Of a stretch of DNA of 64,000 bases, positions 49,140 through 62,300 are shown one piece after another. The notes under the pieces are model-generated. The model saw only the letters and a list, made by a program, of their open reading frames with translations, was not told where the DNA came from and made no database searches. The DNA is from Gigantopelta aegis. Its lineage: Eukaryota; Mollusca; Gastropoda; Neomphalida; Peltospiridae. The DNA is taken from NCBI RefSeq assembly GCF_016097555.1, contig NC_054706.1:79376353-79440352 (forward strand), given 5' to 3'. How positions within the stretch are numbered: the first letter of the stretch is position 1; every line of letters starts with the position of its first letter. A program made the translations under genes and the position numbers.

Positions 49140-50211
49140 TTTGTTTTTTGCCCTCGATCTCAGTCAGCCCTCCCTAATGTCTACTTGTTTCCACCGTGCC
49201 GGCCCTACCCCCCCCCCCCCCGTGATAAATACCTTATTTTAATGTTTTATTAAATGTTAAATATATTTAATAATGTGTAAAAAAGATTTGGTTTTAAAAG
49301 TAGATCTAATATAGATAATTAATTATTCGGGGCTATTTAACAAACTTTACGTAAAGCAAAATTTGGCATTTTTATGCGGTCCCCTCTCCCCATGTTATGT
49401 TTAGTAACACTACACCCCCTCTAAAATCACTCGTCAATACTTTTTGACCAGTTTTTACTATTATTTATTTTATTTGTTTGTTTGTTTGTTTGTTTGGTTT
49501 GATATTAAATAGAACAAAATAGCAATAACCTACTGCATTTTACACTTTAAATAAAAATTAAAACGTTACATACCTCTTGACAATTAGTAACGGACCCCTC
49601 TTCCCTAAAGCTTTACGGGGTTTTTTTTGACAGCGCCTTCTGATAAATTTTACTGACTGATTATTTTGGCCCACAAAACTAATCCCGTTTTGTTTTTGTG
49701 TCATAATATTCCAAGCATGTGCAATTATTATTATTATTTAGCAAATGTACAACCAATACGTTTAGGGGTTTTTTGCAAACCAAAAGTTTATTCTGAATCT
49801 TTCTCCGTTTAATTTTACGATCCGGTTATTTGCACGTGACAAAAAATTGTTGTCAGTGACTACAACATACGGGTACTCGTAATGTCGTCGAATACCAATG
49901 TTCCTCCATGTTTTTGTTTTTGAGTAACTTTATGTGTGTGAAGAAATCAGATTTTTCGTTTGTATACTAAAACCACTTAAATTTACAACGATGGGTTATG
50001 AGTTAGGATATTGTTGTTTTGTAGAATAACTCATTATGGCGATTACTTAGGCAGCCAATAACGATTGTGCGATGTTGTTTTGGTTTAAGACAAAGCAGGG
50101 TCACGTTTGTCATGATGTGAAAATGCATGACCCTGCACATTAAGGGTTATACTAATCACGGAAATTCCTAGCACGAAAGGCAGGCCTCGGCTTATCGAGG
50201 ACCTCCCTCTG
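49140..50211. other. Upstream region of ZFAND4
   Basis: AT-rich with C-runs at 49210 and a TTTG repeat near 49480. The promoter and 5' untranslated region of ZFAND4 must lie here; no clear TATA or other element could be assigned. Confidence 0.45.
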
Positions 50212-50314
50212 ATGGAGTTATTCGTTGAGACACTAACAGGAACAGCCTTTGAACTTCGTGTTTCGCCTTTCGAGACCATTATGTCCGTGAAAGCGAAGAT
50301 ACAAAGGCTGGAAG
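50212..50314 (+). CDS. ZFAND4: ZFAND4 exon 1: start of the ubiquitin-like domain
   Basis: ATG at 50212 opens 34 codons plus one base, beginning MELFVETLTGTAFELRVSP and ending KAKIQRLE. The donor is GGAAG|GTAAGC. A later in-frame ATG at 50281 is less likely as the start because the upstream residues are conserved in the family. Confidence 0.93.
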
Positions 50315-53300
50315 GTAAGCAAGAGATCAGTTTTGGAAATAATTCCCTTCCCCTTGGTTTATTGTATTAATATTGCATTAAGGACTACAAACCAAATAGT
50401 ATTATTGTCTGGATTCACACTTTAACCCTTTAGGGTCATAGCCAAGTGGGTCTCCGACCACACAGCCACCCTTATAGGCTTATAAAACTTATAGGAATCA
50501 TGTGTTGTGATGGAATGAACCGAACATCTAATGAATAAAACAAATATTTAGTCCCATGATTCCACATCCAGTATTCAGTGTTAAACTAATTTTTGTTTTA
50601 CAAAAGCATCCTTGTGGAGGAAATTTTAAACAACAGTAATGTCATTAATAATAGTTTATAAATACAGCAAATAAAGTTCATATATGAATTGGTAAGTATT
50701 ATTTTTGTGGGTTTTTGTAATTTTTATTATTTTTAGATAAGCTAATGGTGATTAAAATTAGGCAAAAAATCGAAAAAGTTGCATTTACTTACAGGCATTT
50801 GTGGCCAGCTGTCCAGTATTTATGCCCATTATTCCCGATAAGTGGTTTTCTGACCAGAATGTTTTTTAAAACCCGAACTATGATTCATATTGCAATATTT
50901 GGTGATTTTCTTTGTTGGTAAAACGATCAAATTTATTATCAAATCAGCTGTCACAATCAGCTATCGATCCCTGAAAATGACCGCGACTTGCTGCCATTGT
51001 TGTCAAGCGAAAATACTTGCCGAAAACCGCATTTTGAACTCAAAATTTCAAGGTATTTTCAATTGAAAAAATCAAAACAAAAGCCACCATTTTGAAAAAA
51101 CCCACTTTTTTCTTTTATTATATTTCCGTTTCCGGTGAGTGTCGTGTACAAAATGGCGGGGAAATATGAATTGAGGAATGCACTGTATACAGTGTACAGT
51201 ATGTCGACTGACATGACGTCGGGCGAGATATCTCGCCTGCAGTACTCAGAAGGTTAATAGACACAATAAAGGTTATATATTTTATATGAGCAATGAAAAC
51301 ATATTTATTTTTTACGGATTCGGCAATCTCCGATTGAAAAAAACTTCCTTATTTGGCGCCAAATTTGTCACGTGATCAGAACGGACATTCTGTCTTTCGT
51401 TTCCACTAACTATCGTTTGATATTTTGTCCTCAGTTGCAGATATAATTCGTTGTAGCTGATGATTTTAACTTTCTATTATTTCTGTCATTCTGTTTATTC
51501 AGCAGTTTTTTTATAAAATATTGTAAACTTTTCATTTTGGGGAGATATGAACACTTATAAAAACAACGGAAGTGGTAGTGTTTATCATTAAAATCATTTG
51601 TCTTGAGTGCCAAATAATATATACACCGCCTTTACAAAAATGAAACTACTTTTTATCAGCCGGCAATAATATTTTATTACAGTGATCGATTCATTTGATG
51701 AAGATGGAAATAACAAAAAATGTATCCGACATTAGGGGATCACTTTATAAACATCTTTATTGTTTTTCGTATATCTTGAAATTATTATTAAAAATAATAA
51801 TATTAAAACTTTGATCGATTCAGCAAAACCGGAACTGCCCGTGAATGTCAGACCGATATCATCATTGGTTCAATTAAAAGACGAGTCTGCTTGTATTTCG
51901 TATTTATAAACCTTTTTGTAGGCAAAATAAGGAGTATGTCTTACCAACACACAACAATATGGTAACCAAATGACACAACCCTCCCCACCCCTTTTTTTTT
52001 TTTTTTTTTTTTTTTTGGTGTTGCTTTGCTTTGCTTTTTGTTTATTGGGGTGTTGTTGGTTTTTTTGAAGGGTGTGGTACCGAGTTGCCGCCCTCCTTTA
52101 ATTTTCACCCAGCGAAAACACTGGAACCAGAAATGTACTTTACCAAAACACACCCATATTTAGTCAAACTGTACCCAGTACAAATTAGTTTGTGTCAGCG
52201 CCCTCAATAGTTTAAGAAGTAGCAGGCTACAACAGTGATGATAGCAGTGGGCAAAGCGGGGGGTCTGGGGGCCCTCCCCAAGAAACATTTGAAAAATCGA
52301 ACCTCTGAGATGCATTCTCATGGCCTCTGTTAGCGCAAATCAGTCACCATCCATTAAATGCAGCAACTGAACAATTTTACTCGCTGAAAGTCACGTGTAA
52401 CGACGAACCAACCACATCACCCAAAACGGTAACGCTGCTTGATAAAAATTTCGATGTGAACTAATCGCGTTTCAAGACAAATAAACAACTATTTTGGCAC
52501 CTTGTTTGGATCCCTTTTGTAGGAGACTTTATTAAAGACTTTTTTTTTACCATCAATGAAAAGTAGGCAGCGCAAAAGCTGTTTCGGGCGGCGATTTGCC
52601 GCCGGAGACCGGGTACTTTTGAGGGCTCTGGTTTGTGTCCCAGGGAAGAAATAAATTATCAAACAAAATACCACACAAAAAGTTGATTCTGGGTCGTTTT
52701 GCCCTCGAACCATTTTGAACCCTGCATTGTTTCACCTGTAATCCAGACCTGCACAAATTGCATGAACGACCGTGTCGTTCATGCATCGGTTATGCTATTT
52801 TATTTGGCATAACTGATTTATCGTTCATGTAAAATTTACTGAATGATTAATCCCGGCAACGTACCAACATATTTTTATCACGAGTACAAACATTAGACTT
52901 GTTTCCGACACAGTGCTTTTTTGTAGTGCATAACGTAACCAGTCAAGTTTGTATAAATATCTTGCAAAGTATGTGCATTCCCATTGGTGGTTAGAAGGCG
53001 CTATAATCTCAAACCAGAGTCACAGTAACTCTATTATTAACTGTAATTCTGAATCGAATAGTGATGATGACGACATTGTCAGTGATAATGACAGTGACAG
53101 TATCAGTATCCACTGTTCCTCAGATGAGGAAGATGGCACCGAGTCTCCCACTCACGACTGAATGTCATGACATTATACACACATAAAAACACTTAATATT
53201 ATAAAATTAATGGTAAGAGATTGCCTTGCAGTGAATTCTCATTTATTCACACGTAGTTGTGCACACATGATGATGTGTTTTATATAATAGGTGAAGCCTG

Positions 53301-56300
53301 ACATTCACTATGTTTTGGTAATTTATTACAATAGTCCTAATCATTATTATTTTTAAATCTCTCAAACATTTGTATACATATATAAATTAAGTTTTGTTTT
53401 TTTAATTATAAAGAAAAACCCAGGTTATGCAAATCAAAATAGGTTATGCGAAATCTTTTGGCATAACCCCTTTTCAGGTTATGCAAATTTTTAATTTGTG
53501 CAGGCCTGTTAGTCCTATTCACCCAGGGTTGGTTTACCCTAAATATATGTACCGAGTCGTTTCACCCCTCTCCCTAAAGATAAATATATTTATTATAATT
53601 TTGAAAGTTTTTTTTGTTTTTTTTTCTTCTGCGTGTTTATTCATTAATTATTCATTACCAAATATTTGGTAATATTCTGTCTTTGGATGTTAATGCCTTA
53701 TCAGCTGTTTACTTTCTGTTAGCTGGAGTTGGGCAAAATCAACATACCGTACTCGGCATTTGAACCTCAGCTGGGTATGTAGTATATTTAATAAGAAACC
53801 ACAGCACATCAGTAGTATGCAGTGTGACTGTTATGAGTAATTATGAGTAAGAAAATTATAACATTATTTTTATCTATAACTATAAACATGCAATATATAT
53901 AGACTGCAATGTGTGAAATCTAAAAATCAGTGGGGTGAAACAACTCGTTGATTTCAATAATACTGTCAACAAATAGACATGTTCTTTTCTTTTTCATTAT
54001 ATTTTTCCCCTTTAATTATTACAGATATGGTAATCGTTATCGCAATGCTAACATCTTCCATGCTGTGCAAAAATAATTTAGCAACGATAAATCAAAACAG
54101 GAAAATAAACAATTCAAGCTGTAACAACATATCACTACACTCAAGTAATTAAATTATTCACTGGACAGCAAATAATAACTCATTAAAACAAACAATTCTG
54201 TGCTCCGTGACTGTTGTTCACTAGTGCAGGTAGCGAAATTGTGTGATCCAATCAAATAAGAGCTTACAAAATGGTATGGACAGAAGTGTTGGGAGTGAAG
54301 GAAAACTAATATAAACTGATCAAGACTAGTTCACTTGTCAAATGGTTGGTCATGTGACAGTTATGGGAGTATGCTCTTAATAATTGTTGTGAAATTCATG
54401 TTGTGTTTTTTCATTCGGTAATGTTAATAATGAGCACTACACGGATGTCATCTGCCATTGAAACCTATATTAAATTGCCCAACTTCAAATGAAGATTGCT
54501 AATAGAAAGGGTTCTCATTGGCACGAACAACATACACCACTGCAAACATACATTATATAAGCATTTATTTTCACTCCAGAATTGTGAACATTTTATCTCA
54601 GTTTTTTGCTATATGACCGCATCTGCCTGTAGTACCGGTCCGAACAGGTGGTTCATTAAAGGGACACACCCTAGTTACGTTTATTTGTTAACCACTACGG
54701 CGTTTTTTTTTGCTATTAAACCCCATTTTTCACAAATAAAATTGCACTTTACTTACATTTTATTATTTAGAATACACATTTCCATTCACCTGAAGTGCTT
54801 TTTGGTAATCCTGATGTTTGTAAAACCACGAAATGCATTTTTTGCATTTTTTCACAAGATGCGTTGTCGAGAAAAAACCATTAAGCAAGCGAGGTCCAAT
54901 CTATTTTTAGAGGGGATATTTCCATTTCAATGGCACAGACGTTGGTATATCACGTGACCGTTATCATTTTGGTTCGGTTTGTTTTCTCGTGCACGGTTCG
55001 CGCAATCAACATCCGATTTGTTTTTGTTCATTTGTGGTATTTTTCTTCACAGTTCATGAACATTTTCAGTAACAATAAAGTTCAGACAAGTAAGTGTCTC
55101 AATACAAAATGTTACAAACCCTTAAAACCAATAATTTTGCTAAGTCTTACGATATCTGGAGAGGGGATACAACCAGGACAGAACAGTTGGAACATGTCCA
55201 GGAGAGGTGAAATGAACGCACCCCAAGTCTGTGAAATTTGTCGTGACGTAGGCATTGTTGTGCTTCGAGCGACATCTACCGGTGACATCAGAATACAAAC
55301 TTTCAAAATTATTTCAAGGAATTGGGACATGGGGATTCCCATGGTATTTATCGATATAAAACCTGCTTTTTCACTCCATTTGATAAAAACGTGATCTAAG
55401 TGTGTTACAGGTTTGTAGATTAACCAAATTATAATTTATTTTCGCTGGATGGAACTAGGGTGTGTGGCTTTAACCGATTCACTCCTGCTGTCTCTTGCGC
55501 TATACACCCATGTTCCAAAAGGTCAATGCACAATATTACAAAATAACATGGGCAAAATACAGCCAGAAGGCTTACCATTAAACATACATAGTTTTAATTC
55601 TTCCCCAATTCCTAGAAGTGAATATGTGAACCACAACATATGTCACAATTAGGAACTATAGTGGACCGTGATCAATGAACTTTTTTTAGCCATTACCAAA
55701 TAGCAGACAAATTGTAACGTGAGTAGCCGTAACACAAGTAACCAACTATTTTGTATTAACTGTACAATTTCAAAACTCTTATCATATAAAGATACCTAAC
55801 ACCATAGCTATACACCAGTATATTCACTTAAATTATCATAACTGTTACAGTATGAGGAGACTTTAGATTTTAAGTGTGTTCATTTTTTGTTATGTTCTTT
55901 TTTGGTAACACTAGTAATCAGTGTTTACACATTCACAGTATGAAAACTAATCATCATATTTCCTTTTTCTTTTTTCATAATATACATTGATTATTTAACT
56001 AATAAAATGTAATAAAGAAAATAAGTGTTGAATGTATAATTATTAATCCTGAGCAAATCAAAAGAATTAGTATGGTAAAAATTTAACGTGAGTAACCGTG
56101 GAATTGCCCTAATACAATTTAACTAAATATAGTAATAATCAGATATGTCACCTAAAGAGGGAGCTTAAAAACACTAACTTTGGGGGGTTGGCATGGGGGC
56201 AGAATATTGATATTTACAAAATAGACATAACTGCAACATATGAGCCCCAAAAAGTTCACTAGCCGCCGGGCATGGCAATGATAGTTATTTACTAGCCCAA

Positions 56301-59300
56301 CATTGAATATCACTAGCCATGGGAATGGGGCTACCATAATCTAGAAGCCCTGTACTAGCTAACTCATTTATTTTTTATGTAGAGTAATTAAAAATCATTG
56401 GTCATGACCCATTAAATCTAACACTGAGGACAAAATATCAGATTACAGTCAAGGGACAAGACTAAATCACTGCTCTGATCAAGTGAAAAATCTGCTGCCA
56501 AATAAGTGGTTTTTCGAACCGGAGATTACTGACAATAAAAATAAAATGTTTTCATTGCTCAAATAGGGGTGTTAGGGTTGACACCCTGCACAAGTGCTAA
56601 AAAACGTTAATATTTTGTTTGTTTTAATAATAAATAGATATATATATATTTCCCTTAATTAAACATGCAATGCTATAGTCTAAAGTAAATGTGTTTAAAA
56701 ATAGATTTCTGCTGAATTTTAAATTGTTGAACCTGTGTATGTGCTTATTTGATTGGTCTTGATCATCTCTTCATGTTCCTAATTACATAAAATGATCTGA
56801 AGCACAAAAGTTGAAGCATATTTTTTTTTTTTTAAATGGTTTTCTATGTGTATTTACTTTATTTTTTAAATGGTTTATTGTTATATATATTATGTTACTG
56901 TGTTATTTCAGAAGCTTGAAGATGATAATTGCATCCAGTTTATTGACATATAATATATATAAACTGAATCAGTCAGAATCTCTACTGGTATTTCATTTTA
57001 GTATGTCTCAAAGGCACATAAGTGACATTGTATGTTGAGAAATTATTTAATCACTGAATCGCAGTGATGAATATGATTTCACTACTAATGTGGTATACCA
57101 TGGTACATACCACAGTAATTAAAAAAACCCAACTACGTTTTTTTTTTCTTGTTACACAACCCTATTATATATATTGTGTTACTGTGTTATTTCAGGTATA
57201 CCCATCTCCCATCAGCATTTAATATGGCAGTCTGTAGAGCTGGAAGATGACTATTGTCTCCATGACTACAGCATCCACAGCGGAGCAACACTCCGATTAG
57301 TGCTGGCGATGCGCGGGGGCCCTATCAATACTCGCAGAGGTAAACCGTCGCTGTGTGTATTGGTAGAATGCAGCCATTATGTAAACCATTGCTGTGTGTA
57401 TCAGTAGAATGCAGTCATTACGTAAACTGTCGCTGTGTGTATCAGTAGAATGCATCCATTACGTAAACCTTTGCTGTGTGTATCAGTAGAATGCTGTCAT
57501 TACGTAAACCGTCGCTGTGTGTATCAGTAGAATGCAGTCTTTACGTAAACTGTTGTTGTGTGTATTGGTAGAATGCAGTCATTACGTTTAGCACTTGCTC
57601 TCCTATCGATACTCGCTGAGGTAAACCGTCGCTGTGTGTATCGGTAGAATGCAGACATTGCGTAAACCGTCGCTGTGTGTATCGGTAGAATGCAGTCATT
57701 ATGTAAACCGTCGCTGTGTATTGGTAGAATGCAGTCATTACGTTTATCACTTGCTCTCCTATCAATACTCGCAGAGGTAAACTGTCGTGTGTATCAGTAG
57801 AATGCAGTCATTACGTAAACCGTCGCTGTGTGTATTGGTAGAATGCAATCATTACATTTAGCACTTGCTCTTCTATCAATACTCGCAGAGGTAAACCATC
57901 GCTGTGTGTATCGGTAGAATGCAGTCATTACGTTTATCACCTGCTCTCCTATCAATACTCACAGAGGTAAACCGTTGCTGTGTGTATCAGTAGAATGCAG
58001 TCATTACGTAAACCGTCGCTGTGTGTATTGGTAGGATGCAGCCATTACGTAAATCGTCGCTGTGTGTATCGGTAGAATGCAGTCATTATGTTTATCACTT
58101 GCTCTCCTATCAATACTCGCAGAGGTAACCTGTGGTTGTGTGTATCAGTAGAATGCAGTCATTACGTAAACCGTCGCTGTGTGTATCGGTAGAATGCAGT
58201 CATTACGAAAACCGTCGCTGTGTGTATCGGTAGAATGCAGTCATTACGTTTATCACTTGCTCACTGTGATATGATGTGTATGTTTACTTATAGTACCGGT
58301 AGAGGACTCGACACTCGGGGAGATGGCGGAGTTTATGATGTGTATGTTTACTTATAGTACCGGTAGAGGACTCGACACTCGGGGAGATGGCGGAGTTTAT
58401 GATGTGTATGTTTACTTATAGTACCGGTAGAGGACTCGACACTCGGGGAGATGGCGGAGTTTATGATGTGTATGTTTACTTATAGTACCGGTAGAGGACT
58501 CGACACTCGGGGAGATGGCGGAGTTTATGATGTGTATGTTTACTTATAGTACCGGTAGAGGACTCGACACTCGGGGAGATGGCGGAGTTTATGATGTGTA
58601 TGTTTACTTATAGTACCGGTAGAGGACTCAAAACACTTATAGTACCGATAGAGGACTCGACACTCGGGGAGATGGAAGAGTTTATGATGTGTATGTTTAC
58701 TTGTAGTACCGGTAGAGGACTCGACACTCGAGGAGATGGCGGAGTTTATGATGTGTATGTTTACTTATAGTACCGGTAGAGGACTCGACACTCGGGGAGA
58801 TGGCAGAGTTTATGATGTGTATGTTTACTTATAGTACCGGTAGAGGACTCAAAACACTTATAGTACCGGTAGAGGACTCGACACTCGGGGAGATGGCAGA
58901 GTTTATGATGTGTATGTTTACTTGTAGTACCGGTAGAGGACTCGACACTCGGGGAGATGGCGGAGTTTATGATGTGTATGTTTACTTGTAGTACCGGTAG
59001 AGGACTCGACACTCGGGGAGATGGCGGAGTTTATGATGTGTATGTTTACTTGTAGTACCGGTAGAGGACTCGACACTCGGGGGGATGGCGGAGTTTATGA
59101 TGTGTATGTTTACTTGTAGTACCGGTAGAGGACTCGACACTCGGGGAGATGGCGGAGTTTATGATGTGTATGTTTACTTGTAGTACCGGTAGAGGACTCG
59201 ACACTCGGGGAGATGGCGGAGTTTATGATGTGTATGTTTACTTGTAGTACCGGTAGAGGACTCGACACTCGGGGAGATGGCGGAGTTTATGATGTGTATG

Positions 59301-62300
59301 TTTACTTATAGTACCGGTAGAGGACTCGACACTCGGGGAGATGGCAGAGTTTATTATGTGTATGTTTACTTATAGTACCGGTAGAGGACTCGACACTCGG
59401 GGAGATGGCGGAGTTTATGATGTGTATGTTTACTTATAGTACCGGTAGAGGACTCGACACTCGGGGAGATGGCGGAGTTTATGATGTGTATGTTTATTTA
59501 TAGTACCGGTAGAGACACTCGGGGAGATGGCGGAGTATATGATGTGTATGTTTACTTGTAGTACCGGTAGAGGACTCGACACTCAGGGAGATGGCAGAGT
59601 TTATGATGTGTATGTTTACTTGTAGTACCGGTAGAGGACTCGACACTCAGGGAGATGGCGGAGTATATGGAGGCGAATCGAGATGAGATTCTTGACAAGC
59701 TGCCTAACAACCGCCATGTGACGCTGCTCGTGTTCAGGGAGGGCGACCAGCTCAACTTCTTCCGTGTAGTCGATCGTGGCGATGGCACGCTAACGCCGCT
59801 GTCGGAGACACTCAGGTAAGGGCAGCTCACTAGGTTGGACGGGGGGGGGGGGGGGGCAGCATCCTCGTGGCTGTTGATTTATAAAAGAGAAAAGCGTATA
59901 TGTGCAACCTATACAGTGACAGTATCAGGCTTTTTGCCAGAAAATAATTTCAGGGTACATAATAAAAACGAAACAGATTACTAGGTGGTTATGGGTTTGA
60001 AATGTATTGAAATTGATCATTGCATTTTATGTGCTCTGAAATTTTTTAAACAGAAGTTCTCTTACTATAATGTTTTTTTAAATTATACAAATTTATCCAT
60101 TAATATCCAGGATTTTAGGGTACGTAATGTTACCCTTCGTACCCTCTGGCAAAATCCCCGAGTATAGAATTACAAGTGTGTGTAACGATTTATAGAGTAC
60201 CTGTACAGTCTTCACCAGGAAAGGCAAGTGATAATTCCTACTCCCCTCCAGACTTGCCTGGAAAGTTTTAGGAGAGTGACAAATTGGTCGCCATCCATTA
60301 ATTTTTTTAATACATTATATTTTAAAGTTCATATAATTGCTCGCCATTTCAGGGGAGTGATCTTAAGCTTGTCTTGATTTTGTTCACAGTTAAGACTCTC
60401 TATATGTGCAAGCTTTGAACATATGCAGCAATGTGTTTAACCTTTAGACTACTGGATTAATTTTTGACAAGTTTATAATTTTTACTCACTTCACTTAAAT
60501 GTTCATATTTGAATCGGTAACTATTATTTTCTTGGCTTTTTATAATTTTTATATTTTAGATCAGTTAATCACTTAATATTGATTAAAGTTAGGCAAACAA
60601 ATAGAAAAAGTTGTGTTTACTTACTAGGGGCGACCATGAGTACTCAAGGGTCCGGGACCCGAGTACCCGACACCAGATAATAATGAGACTAAGGAATAAA
60701 GTAAAATAGCATTATGCATCTTAAATCCACCTCTGAACATGGATGCCAAATCATGCCATTGATAATACTGTATTCCACACGTTTCCCTTCATGTCTCATA
60801 GCTCTTTAATGTAACTGGCGGCAAGCATAATGATAAAATTACATTAAAAAATATAATTAACTGAAAGTTCTCTTCCTTGCACGGGTACTTGAGTGTTGTG
60901 AACGGACTCGAGTCTTGCTAGATTCGACCTGAGTACTCGAGTACTTGTGGAGACCCTATTACTTACAGGCATTTGTGGCCAGCTGTCCAGTATTTATGTC
61001 CATTATTCCCGACAACAGTGGTTTTCTGGTCAGAATTAAAAAACCCAAAACAAACTACGATTCATGTCCCAATACTGGGTGATTTTCGTTGTTGGTAAAA
61101 CGATCAAATTTATTATCAAATTATCTGTCACAATCAGCTGTCGATTCCTGAAAATGACTGGCGAAAATACTTGCCAAAAACCACTTTTTGAACTCAAAAT
61201 TCCAAGGTATTTTCCATTAAAAAACAAAAAAACTAAAGCTAGCATGCTGTCAAATAAACTTGTTTCCATTTTTAAAAAATTGTTTCTGGTGAGTGTCGTG
61301 TGCAAAATGGCAGGAAATATGAATTGGGGAATGCACTGTATACAGTGTACAGTATGTCGACTGGCGTGAGGTCGGGTGAGACATCTCGCTAGCAGTAGTC
61401 AGAAGGTTAATAGAACTACCTATAAGTGAAACCACTGATTGTATTTAATATAATTTATAGATATGTGTAAGCTTGAACATATGCAATAATGTATTTTATG
61501 TGCAGTCTTTAATACACAGTCACATATTCAGGGAATATTTTGAAAGTATTGCATTACGATTCACTACACAAGTTTTAGAGATCACTACACAATTATAAAA
61601 CGTTAAATATTGTTTGCTAATCCGTTTTCACATTGGTTACAACTTGCCAATCACAGTTTAGAAAACTACCTTTTGCCTGGTGAAAATGACATCGTTTACC
61701 GAAATGATGTCATTTAGCAAAATAATGTCATATGTCGGTTACTTGATTTAACTATTTATCAATGAAACTTTGCATTCCTTCACCACACATCTCTCCATGA
61801 ATTTACACAAACAATACTATAAATGTATACATGGCTAAACAAGAATATTATAATGTGTATTTTGTTAAATTATGTAGCTGACATTAATTATAAAAACTAA
61901 CAACAAGTATATTTCCGATCATAAAAATATGAAACTAAAGAACCAGGTGTAAAATGTTTGTATGACAATCTACGTGCAGTCATACTATGTGACACAGTTC
62001 ATCACCTGATCAGAGATAGAAATAAGCAGAATTTTTAATTTGTCTACCGGACAAGAACATTAAGAACTCTACTTGTCCAGCAATATTTTCACTTGTCCAA
62101 ATAAATATTTTGTTTTATTCAAGTACAAGGACTGTATTAAAATTGATTTCTCGAAATTAAACTACATTGAAATGTTTCCTTGTCCACTGGACAACTGTTG
62201 AGGTACATTTTGCTTGTCCGAGCAGATTTTCACTTTCGACAAGTGCTTATTTCGAACACTGCTGATTGGAAGTCACGACTTCTCGAAAAACGTATTTCAT

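Larger units (their letters stand above)
59841..62010. other. ZFAND4 intron 3, apart from the repeats listed
   Basis: A G-run lies at 59841-59856. The rest is AT-rich, with no exon seen. Confidence 0.45.

Noticed and set aside
54496..55394. Two overlapping 154-codon plus-strand ORFs in ZFAND4 intron 1
   Set aside because: No domain, no splice context and biased hydrophobic composition from AT-rich sequence; possibly a dispersed repeat.
58579..58991. ORFs with MAEFMMCMFTYSTGRGL
   Set aside because: They are translations of the exon-3 acceptor array and end at the repeated TAG of the acceptor.
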